A stretch of 17,869 nucleotides of DNA from an uncultured Rubrivivax sp. (GTDB lineage: Bacteria; Pseudomonadota; Gammaproteobacteria; Burkholderiales; Burkholderiaceae_C): positions 1-17,869 of the forward strand of contig CALJUI010000080.1 in the NCBI GenBank assembly GCA_937975735.1, read 5' to 3'. How positions within the stretch are numbered: position 1 is the first letter of the stretch; each line of letters opens with the position of its first letter. Shown one piece after another: positions 1 through 5,589 of this stretch. The notes beneath the pieces are model-generated. The model was not told the origin of the DNA and ran no database searches. It was given only the letters and a program-made list of their open reading frames with translations. The position numbers were made by a program, and so were the translations under genes.

Positions 1-266
1 CCGAACCAGGCCATGTCGACCTTCTTGTTGACCAGCGTCTCGACCGCGGCGGCGTAGTCGGTGACGGGGGTGAACTCGACCTTCATGCCGAGCTTGGACT
101 CCAGGTACTTCATCAGCGGCTCGGCCTTGCGCGCGAGCTCGGTGGGCGACTCGTCGGGGATGGCGGTGACGCGGAACACCTGCTGCGCGTGGGCGAACGC
201 GCCGAAGGTGACCATCGCGCTCACCAGCAGCGAACGGATCGTGCGGGAAGCGGACAGGTCGATCAT
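1..266 (-). CDS. PhnD-like ABC transporter substrate-binding protein, putative selenium-oxyanion (selenate) clade, 3' end outside window
   Basis: This is the N-terminal part (about 88 residues) of a periplasmic binding protein. It opens with a signal peptide (residues about 1-29, ending AFAHAQ). The mature part follows the PhnD/phosphonate-binding pattern: IPDESPTELARK, then PLMKYLESKLG, then VEFTPVTDYAAAVETLVN, then VDMAWFG. From memory of the family, this wording matches the clade named 'putative selenate ABC transporter periplasmic binding protein', which is recognised partly because its genes sit beside selenium genes. Here it diverges from egtD and the sen genes. The ATG at 266 follows a GAGGAG ribosome site at a good distance. 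The family assignment is firm. The selenate or selenite substrate is inferred from clade resemblance and neighbourhood, and phosphonate or sulfonate binding cannot be excluded. The permease and ATPase genes would be expected beyond base 1. Confidence 0.75.
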   Translation of the reverse strand, partial: MIDLSASRTIRSLLVSAMVTFGAFAHAQQVFRVTAIPDESPTELARKAEPLMKYLESKLGMKVEFTPVTDYAAAVETLVNKKVDMAWF

Positions 267-339
267 GTCGAATCTCCTCGAGGGGTTGAAGGGAAAGGGC
301 ATTAGACCGCAAGCCGGGAGGGCCTGCATCCCGCTGCGA

Positions 340-345
340 TACAGT
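340..345 (+). promoter_or_regulatory. Candidate -10 hexamer for egtD (possibly leaderless)
   Basis: TACAGT lies 7 bp upstream of the egtD ATG, and no Shine-Dalgarno sequence stands between them. A transcript starting the usual distance after this hexamer would begin at or next to the start codon. No convincing -35 box is visible. The 86-bp gap 267-352 also carries the ribosome site of the divergent binding-protein gene. Confidence 0.3.
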
Positions 346-352
346 CGCCGCG

Positions 353-1318
353 ATGGATGCCTTGGTCGCGCCGGAGCCCGGTTTCTTGCAGCTGCACGTC
401 GAGAACCGCGATGCGGTTCGCGAAGAGCTGATCCGGGGGCTGCGCCGCTCGCCGGCCGAGGTCTCGCCCAAATTCCTGTACGACCCGCTCGGCTCGCGTC
501 TGTTCGACGCGATCACCGAGCTGGCCGAGTACTACCCGACGCGCACCGAGGCGGCGATCATGTCGCGGCATGCCGCTCCGATCGCGGACGCGATGGGCAC
601 CGGCGGCGTGCTGGTCGATCTCGGCGCCGGCAACTGCGCCAAGGCCGGGCGGCTGTTCGCGACGCTGCGGCCGAGCCGCTACGTCGCCGTCGACATCTCG
701 GTGGAGTTCCTGCGCCAGTCGCTGGCCTGCCTGCAGCGTGAGCACCCGACCGTGCCGATGCTCGGCATCGGGATGGACTTCTCCTCGACGCTCGAACTGC
801 CGGCCGAGGCCGGCGACGGGCCGCGGCAGCTGTTCTATCCTGGCTCGAGCATCGGCAACTTCACGCCCGATGCCGCCCTGCGCTTCCTGCGCCAGGCCTA
901 TGCTGCGAGCCAGGGCGGGCAGCTGCTGATCGGCGTCGACCTCGTCAAGGACAAGGCGGTGCTGGAGGCCGCCTACGACGACGCACTGGGCGTGACCGGC
1001 GCCTTCAACCTCAACCTGCTGAACCACCTGAACGCGCTGCTGGAGGCAGACTTCGAGGTGCGCCAGTGGGCGCACCTGGCGCGCTTCGACGAGGCCCGGT
1101 CGCGCATCGAGATGCACCTGCGCGCGCGCGAGCCGCTGACGGTGCGCTGGCCCGGCGGCGAGCGCCGCTTCGACGCCGGCGAGTGCCTGCACACCGAGAA
1201 CTCGTACAAGTACCGCGCCGACGACTTCGAGGCGCTGTTGCGCGACGCCGGCTTCGGCCGCATCCGGCGCTGGGCCGATCCGCAGGACTGGTTCGCGGTC
1301 TTCGCCGCCGGCACCTGA
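353..1318 (+). CDS. egtD: L-histidine N-alpha-methyltransferase EgtD (hercynine synthase)
   Basis: EgtD uses three S-adenosylmethionine molecules to trimethylate histidine to hercynine, the backbone of ergothioneine and selenoneine. The protein is 321 residues, the same length as the mycobacterial enzyme. Family blocks run in order: SPKFLYDPLGSRLFD (about 38-52), EYYPTRTEA (59-67), the SAM-binding stretch VDLGAGNCAK (88-97), PGSSIGNFTP (163-172, with N169 matching the histidine-binding Asn), DLVKD and AAYDDALGVTGAFN (about 196-219), and TENS (281-284), whose E282 and S284 match the residues that grip the substrate. The start lacks a ribosome site, but the ATG gives the family-standard N terminus. 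It converges on senA with 16 bp between the stop codons. Since no EgtB, EgtA/C or EgtE of the ergothioneine route is seen here, its hercynine most likely feeds SenA. Confidence 0.95.
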   Translation: MDALVAPEPGFLQLHVENRDAVREELIRGLRRSPAEVSPKFLYDPLGSRLFDAITELAEYYPTRTEAAIMSRHAAPIADAMGTGGVLVDLGAGNCAKAGRLFATLRPSRYVAVDISVEFLRQSLACLQREHPTVPMLGIGMDFSSTLELPAEAGDGPRQLFYPGSSIGNFTPDAALRFLRQAYAASQGGQLLIGVDLVKDKAVLEAAYDDALGVTGAFNLNLLNHLNALLEADFEVRQWAHLARFDEARSRIEMHLRAREPLTVRWPGGERRFDAGECLHTENSYKYRADDFEALLRDAGFGRIRRWADPQDWFAVFAAGT

Positions 1319-1326
1319 GCCGGCGG
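1305..1326. terminator. GC hairpin spanning the egtD stop codon, between convergent egtD and senA
   Basis: CCGCCGGC (1305-1312) and GCCGGCGG (1319-1326) form a perfect 8-bp stem around a 6-base loop that contains the egtD TGA. There is no T-run on either side, so it is not a classical intrinsic terminator. It sits at the tail-to-tail junction and could slow or stop transcription in both directions. The stem is certain and the role is inferred. Confidence 0.35.
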
Positions 1327-1334
1327 ACAGCCGC

Positions 1335-2564
1335 TCAGGCCGCGCAGCTGCGGAAGCCCGCGAACAGGTCGTTGCGGTCGGCGGTGAAGTAGTTGCGATA
1401 GCGAGGGTGCTTCAGCCGCGCCGCGGTCGCGAACGAGCCGCCGCGCATCACCGGCCGGCCGTCGAACCAGGGGGTCGAGTAGTCGCGGTACGGATGCGGC
1501 TCGAAACCGGGGTAGGGCGCGAACGCACTGGCCGTCCATTCCCAGACCTGGCCCCAGTCGAAGGCCTCGCCGCCGGACGCCGCCGTCAGCGCGGCGCACT
1601 CCCATTCGGCCTCGGTCGGCAGCCGGCGGCCGGCCCAGCGGCACCAGGCCTCGGCTTCGTGGTGGGTCAGGTGCATCGCCGGCGCGTCGAGGTCCAGGTC
1701 GACCCAGCGGCCGAACAGCGCCTGCGACCAGACGCCGTCCTCGCGGCGCAGGTGGCGCGGCCGCTCGGCGCGCTGGCGCTGGCACCAGGCCCAGCCGGCG
1801 TCCGACCAGTGGCGCCGGTCGGCGTAGCCGCCGACCTCGGCGATGGGCAGGTAGGCGCGCCAGCGGACCGGTGCGCTCTCGATCGTGAAGTCGCCGAGCG
1901 GGTGGTCGTGCGCGCCGCGCTCGTTGTCGAACACGAAACCCGGCCCGTCGTGGCCGAGCACGAACGGCCCGCCGGCCAGCGCCCAGTCGCCGGACGCCGT
2001 CGCGGCGGCCGGCGCGATCTGGTCGAGCGCCGGCCGCAGGTCCAGCCCCAGGTGCTGACCCATGTAGACCCAGGCTTCGCGGTGCATGTCCTCGTGGTGC
2101 AGCGCGAGCCGGAAGAAGTACAGCGCATCGTCGTCGCCGGCGCTGTCGGCCAGCAGCGCGAGCGTGCGTTCGCGGCTGCGCGCCATCAGCGCCAGCGTGC
2201 GATCGGCGTCGGGCAGGTCCAGGTGCCAGCGGCGCGTGTGCTCGACCCGGCTCGAGTCGTACAGGGCGTCGGCGCCGGCCAGCGCCGGCGCGGCGAGCGC
2301 GCACTCCGGGTCGGCGGCGGCGCCGCGCAGGCGCTGCGGGTTGCGCGCCAGCCAGCGCTCCTCGAACCAGGCGACGTGGCCCAGCTCCCACAACGGCGGG
2401 TTCAGCTCCGGCGCGTAGCGGATCTCCAGCGCGCCCGCCAGCGCCGCGCGCCCGGCGTCGAACCGGCGCCGCAGCGAGGCGCGCGCGTCGACCAGCGGCC
2501 GCGCCAGCAGCGCCGGGTCGCCGCCGCGGGCGAGTACGGGATCGTGCAGTGCCGGGTCGGACAT
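1335..2564 (-). CDS. senA: Selenoneine synthase SenA (EgtB-like non-heme iron enzyme)
   Basis: SenA joins hercynine to the selenosugar made by SenB, forming the C-Se bond that yields selenoneine after loss of the sugar. The 409-residue protein has the EgtB layout: an N-terminal DinB-like helical domain and a C-terminal formylglycine-generating-enzyme-type domain. The iron triad is visible as H63 (in WELGHVAWFEERW) and H157/H161 (in HHEDMHREAW). The C-terminal part shows GRRLPTEAEWE, VWEWTASAFAPYPGF, and VMRGGSFAT followed by NDLFAGFRSC near the end. On sequence alone it could be called EgtB. The SenA call rests on its place beside senB and senC and the absence of other ergothioneine genes. 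The ATG at 2564 has GAGGAG about 11 bases upstream on the minus strand. It starts only 20 bp from senB, so its promoter must overlap the senB coding region. Confidence 0.9.
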   Translation of the reverse strand: MSDPALHDPVLARGGDPALLARPLVDARASLRRRFDAGRAALAGALEIRYAPELNPPLWELGHVAWFEERWLARNPQRLRGAAADPECALAAPALAGADALYDSSRVEHTRRWHLDLPDADRTLALMARSRERTLALLADSAGDDDALYFFRLALHHEDMHREAWVYMGQHLGLDLRPALDQIAPAAATASGDWALAGGPFVLGHDGPGFVFDNERGAHDHPLGDFTIESAPVRWRAYLPIAEVGGYADRRHWSDAGWAWCQRQRAERPRHLRREDGVWSQALFGRWVDLDLDAPAMHLTHHEAEAWCRWAGRRLPTEAEWECAALTAASGGEAFDWGQVWEWTASAFAPYPGFEPHPYRDYSTPWFDGRPVMRGGSFATAARLKHPRYRNYFTADRNDLFAGFRSCAA

Positions 2565-2584
2565 CCGCGCTATAACTCCTCGAC
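2565..2584 (+). promoter_or_regulatory. 20-bp divergent gap between senA and senB, with a -10-like TATAAC
   Basis: The whole space between the two start codons is 20 bp. On the plus strand TATAAC (2571-2576, five of six matches to the consensus) lies 8 bp before the senB ATG, and no plus-strand ribosome site is present, which suggests a leaderless or nearly leaderless senB transcript. On the minus strand the same gap holds the GAGGAG of senA (complement of 2576-2581). No clear -35 is visible. Confidence 0.35.
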
Positions 2585-3550
2585 ATGAAGCGACCGACGC
2601 TGTGTCTGGTGACGCCGGCCCTGGCCGACGCCAACAACGGCAACTGGCAGACGGCGAGGCGCTGGTCGCAGATGCTGTCGGCCGATTATGCGGTTCGCCT
2701 TTGCGCGGCCTGGGACGGCGGCGACGACGCGGTGATGCTCGCGCTGCACGCCCGCCGCTCGGCGGCGTCGATCGCAGCGTTCGCCGGAGCGCACCCCGGA
2801 CGGCCGCTGATCGTCGCGCTGACCGGCACCGACCTGTACCGTGACATCCACGTCGATGCCGCCGCGCAGCGCTCGCTGGCGCTGGCGACGACGCTGGTCG
2901 TGCTGCACGAGCGGGCGCCGCAGGACCTGCCGGCGGCGCTGCGCGCCAAGACGGCGGTGTGCTTCCAGTCGACGCCGTCGCGCAAGACGCTGCCCAAGAC
3001 CGGCCGCCACCTGCGCGCGGTGATGGTCGGCCACCTGCGCGACGAGAAGGACCCGCGCACCCTGTTCGACGCGGCGCGGCGCCTGGCCCGTCGCGCCGAC
3101 ATCCTGATCGACCATGTCGGCGCGCCGCTGGACCGGACGCTCGGCGCGGCTGCCGCCGCCTGCGACGCCGAATGCCCCGGCTACCGCTGGCTCGGCGCGC
3201 TGCCGCACCGCGCGACGACTGCCCGCATCCAGCGCGCCCACGTGCTGGTGCACGCCAGCCGGATGGAGGGCGGCGCGCACGTCGTGATGGAGGCGGTGTG
3301 CAGCGGCACGCCGGTGATCGCGTCGGACATCCCCGGCAACGTCGGCATGCTCGGGGTCGACTACCCGGCCCTGTTCCCGCCCGGCGACGGCGCGGCGCTC
3401 GCGGCCCTGCTGGAGCGCGCGCGCGACGATCCGGCTATGCTCGTCGACCTGCGCGCGCGCGTCGCGCGTCGCGCGCCGCTGTTCGCGCCGGCGCGCGAAC
3501 GACGGACGCTGCGTCGCATCGTCCGGCACACCGTGGAGATGACCCGATGA
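2585..3550 (+). CDS. senB: Selenosugar synthase SenB (GT-B glycosyltransferase)
   Basis: SenB couples selenophosphate to a UDP-sugar to make the 1-selenosugar that SenA consumes. The 321-residue protein has a two-Rossmann GT-B fold. The N-terminal half starts KRPTLCLVTPA with a glycine-rich NNGNWQTARRW loop (17-27) and VALTGTDLYRDI (78-89). The C-terminal half has VMVGHLRDEKDPRT (about 146-159) and the GT4-type E-x7-E motif E228/E236 in ASRMEGGAHVVMEAV, then SGTPVIASDIPGN. The N-terminal and TGTDLY wording matches the family once annotated only as a 'TIGR04348' putative glycosyltransferase and later assigned as SenB (from memory). The gene overlaps senC by 4 bp (ATGA), so the two should be co-translated. 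No Shine-Dalgarno is seen before the ATG. Confidence 0.92.
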   Translation: MKRPTLCLVTPALADANNGNWQTARRWSQMLSADYAVRLCAAWDGGDDAVMLALHARRSAASIAAFAGAHPGRPLIVALTGTDLYRDIHVDAAAQRSLALATTLVVLHERAPQDLPAALRAKTAVCFQSTPSRKTLPKTGRHLRAVMVGHLRDEKDPRTLFDAARRLARRADILIDHVGAPLDRTLGAAAAACDAECPGYRWLGALPHRATTARIQRAHVLVHASRMEGGAHVVMEAVCSGTPVIASDIPGNVGMLGVDYPALFPPGDGAALAALLERARDDPAMLVDLRARVARRAPLFAPARERRTLRRIVRHTVEMTR

Positions 3551-4620
3551 ACGCCCCCGACAAGACCCCGGCCACGCAGCCCCGGCTGACCTCGCTCTCG
3601 CACGGCGGCGGCTGCGGCTGCAAGATCGCGCCGGGCGTGCTCAGCGAGATCCTCAAGGGCACGACCCAGATGCCGATCCCGCCGCAGCTGCTGGTCGGCA
3701 TCGAGACCGCCGACGACGCCGCCGTCTACCAGCTCAACGACGAGCAGGCGCTGATCGCGACGACCGACTTCTTCATGCCGATCGTCGACGACCCCTACGA
3801 ATTCGGCCGCATCGCCGCGACCAACGCGATCAGCGACGTCTACGCGATGGGCGGCACGCCGATCATGGCGCTGGCGCTGGTCGGCATGCCGATCAACGTG
3901 CTCGACACCGCGACCATCGGCAAGATCCTGCAGGGCGGCAACGACGTCTGCAAGGCCGCGGGCATCCCGATCGCCGGCGGCCACACGATCGACTCGGTCG
4001 AGGCCATCTACGGTCTGGTCGCGATGGGCCTGGTGCACCCGAAGCGCGTGAAGAAGAACAGCGAGGCGCAGGTCGGCGACCGACTCGTGCTCGGCAAGCC
4101 CATCGGCGTCGGCGTGATGTCGGCGGCGCTGAAGAAGGAGCAGCTGTCGGCGGCCGGCTATGCGCAGATGATCTCGACGACGACCAAGCTGAACACGCCG
4201 GGGCCGGACCTGGCGGCGCTGCCCGGCGTGCACGCGCTGACCGACATCACCGGCTTCGGCCTGGCCGGCCACGGCCTGGAGCTGGCGCGCGGCGCGAAGG
4301 CGTCGATGGTCATCGACTGGGCCAAGGTGCCGCTGCTCACCGGCGTGCGCGAACTCGTCGCGCAGGGCCACGTCACCGGCGCCTCGGGACGCAACTGGGC
4401 CGGCTACGGTGCCGACGTGGTGCTGCCGGCCGGCTTCGCCGCCGAGGACCAGGCGCTGCTGTCCGACCCGCAGACCAGCGGCGGCCTGCTCGTGTGCTGC
4501 GACGCGGCCAGCGTGGACGAGGTGCTCGGCATCTTCCACCGCCACGGCTTCGACGCTGCGGCCGAGGTGGGCGAGGTCGTCGCTGCCGGGGGCGAGGGCA
4601 CGCGGCTGCGCGTGCGCTGA
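3547..4620 (+). CDS. senC: Selenophosphate synthetase SenC/SelD (selenide, water dikinase)
   Basis: This enzyme makes selenophosphate from selenide and ATP, the selenium donor for SenB. The 357-residue protein tracks E. coli SelD along its length. The flexible N terminus holds the catalytic pair: C23 and K26 in SHGGGCGCK match C17 and K20 of E. coli. Further blocks are ETADDAAVY, IATTDFFMPIVDDPYEFGRIAAT (broken here only by family-typical changes), AMGGTPIMALAL, AGGHTID, VKKNS, DITGFGLAGH and DPQTSGGLL. The catalytic position is Cys; no in-frame TGA that would encode selenocysteine occurs. The ATG overlaps the senB stop by 4 bp, making a senBC unit. In pathway context it is SenC. It could also supply other selenium routes, but no selA, selB or mnmH/selU is present in the window. 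Confidence 0.93.
   Translation: MNAPDKTPATQPRLTSLSHGGGCGCKIAPGVLSEILKGTTQMPIPPQLLVGIETADDAAVYQLNDEQALIATTDFFMPIVDDPYEFGRIAATNAISDVYAMGGTPIMALALVGMPINVLDTATIGKILQGGNDVCKAAGIPIAGGHTIDSVEAIYGLVAMGLVHPKRVKKNSEAQVGDRLVLGKPIGVGVMSAALKKEQLSAAGYAQMISTTTKLNTPGPDLAALPGVHALTDITGFGLAGHGLELARGAKASMVIDWAKVPLLTGVRELVAQGHVTGASGRNWAGYGADVVLPAGFAAEDQALLSDPQTSGGLLVCCDAASVDEVLGIFHRHGFDAAAEVGEVVAAGGEGTRLRVR
4598..4615. terminator. GC hairpin at the 3' end of senC, facing a convergent hydrolase gene
   Basis: GCACGCG (4598-4604) and CGCGTGC (4609-4615) form a perfect 7-bp stem with a 4-base loop, ending 5 bases before the senC stop. The next gene ends only 10 bp downstream on the other strand. There is no T-run, so a termination role is an inference from position. 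Confidence 0.25.
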
Positions 4621-4630
4621 CGCGCGTGTC

Positions 4631-5329
4631 TCAGGGCAGTCGGTCGAGCAGATCGGCCAGCGCCTGCGGCTGGCTCAGCATCGGCAGGTGATCGCTGGCC
4701 AGCGGGTGGATCGGCCAGCCGGCGGCCCGCAGCCGCGCCGCCTCGCGGTCGATCACGTCGCCGAGGCCGAAGAACCAGCCCGCCGGCCTGGCCGTGCAAT
4801 GCACGTAGTGCCGGGCGAACGACGCGGTGGTTGTGGTCCGCAAACGGATCGGCTGTGTCACCGAGGCCAGCGGCTGCGGCGTCCAGCGCGGAGGCTCGAC
4901 GTCGCTGCGCGGCACCCGCCAGCCGTCGCCGTGCAGGCGTGCGGCTTCCAGCAGCGGCGCCGCGACCGTTGGCCCGAGCAGATCCATCCACGACTGGCCG
5001 TTCTGCGGCACCAGCGTGTCGATGTAGACGAGTCGTTCGATCTGCCCGGGCAGGCGGTCGGCCAGACCGGTGGCGGCCATGCTGCCCGAGCTGGACGCGA
5101 CGACGGTGAACCGGTCGATGGCCTCGCACTCGACGACGCCGACGAGGTCCTGCACATGGGTGTCCAGATCGGTCTCCGGCCGTGCCAGGTGGGCCCGCTC
5201 GCCCAGACCGGTTAGCGTGGGCGCATGGACGAGGTGGCCACGCCGCCGCAACTCGGCGGCCGTGGCCTGCCAGGTCCAGCCTCCGGCAAAGCCGCAGTGG
5301 ACGAGCAGGAAGGTTCTGGGCGCGGACAT
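4631..5329 (-). CDS. Alpha/beta-fold hydrolase (esterase-like)
   Basis: A 232-residue single-domain cytoplasmic alpha/beta hydrolase. It opens FLLVHCGFAGGW and carries APTLTGLGERAHL and DTHVQDLVGVVE (about 56-67), wording shared by a family of small esterase-like hydrolases. The nucleophile elbow is ASSSG with S80 as the expected nucleophile, so the first glycine of GxSxG is alanine here. The closing histidine is H214 in SDHLPML. The usual HG of the oxyanion loop is HC followed by G. The ATG at 5329 is preferred because GAGG lies about 7 bases upstream. An in-frame ATG at 5344 overlaps the previous stop as ATGA and is an alternative. It is the last gene of a three-gene minus-strand operon with the FAD enzyme. 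Substrate unknown. Confidence 0.85.
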   Translation of the reverse strand: MSAPRTFLLVHCGFAGGWTWQATAAELRRRGHLVHAPTLTGLGERAHLARPETDLDTHVQDLVGVVECEAIDRFTVVASSSGSMAATGLADRLPGQIERLVYIDTLVPQNGQSWMDLLGPTVAAPLLEAARLHGDGWRVPRSDVEPPRWTPQPLASVTQPIRLRTTTTASFARHYVHCTARPAGWFFGLGDVIDREAARLRAAGWPIHPLASDHLPMLSQPQALADLLDRLP

Positions 5330-5340
5330 CGTGACCTCGT

Positions 5341-5589
5341 TCATCGGGTTGCGGAACGGCCCCAGGCCGCGACTCCGTTGACCAGCCCCACGGCGGCCAG
5401 CGCCCACAGCGCCGGCACCGCGATGCTGGCCAGCCAGGCCGAGTGGGCCAGCATCCAGCTCAGCGCCGCCGCGCCCAGCACCGCAACGGCGACGAGTCGG
5501 CAGGCGAGGTGGGCGCGCGGACGCAGCGCGCACGCCGCAGCGGTGCAGGCCGCCAACGCCAGCAGGTCGATCGCCGCCGGCGAGCTCAC
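5341..5589 (-). CDS. Small hypothetical membrane protein (82 aa)
   Basis: This small gene starts with GTG at 5589, whose GTGA overlaps the stop of the upstream FAD gene, and ends in ATGA shared with a possible start of the downstream hydrolase. The product is hydrophobic, with about three membrane segments: near residues 5-21, 31-48 and 55-72. Short arginine-containing stretches lie between or after them (RPRAHLACR; WGRSATR at the end). The family is not recognised. The double overlap and the clean hydrophobic pattern argue that it is translated, by coupling to the FAD gene. It could help a lipophilic substrate or the monooxygenase reach the membrane, but nothing in the sequence shows this. 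Confidence 0.6.
   Translation of the reverse strand: MSSPAAIDLLALAACTAAACALRPRAHLACRLVAVAVLGAAALSWMLAHSAWLASIAVPALWALAAVGLVNGVAAWGRSATR

Noticed and set aside
1335..2564. Calling the EgtB-like gene egtB for ergothioneine
   Set aside because: No EgtA, EgtC or EgtE is present, and it starts 20 bp from senB and beside senC, which fits SenA better. EgtB remains the formal alternative.
973..2643. Long minus-strand open frame over egtD and senA (556 codons), and similar long frames opposite most genes
   Set aside because: These are arginine- and alanine-rich shadows in GC-rich DNA, with no family motifs. The real genes on the other frame have full catalytic signatures.
3547..4620. A possible selenocysteine (in-frame TGA) in the selenophosphate synthetase
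   Set aside because: The catalytic position is a Cys codon and the frame has no internal TGA.
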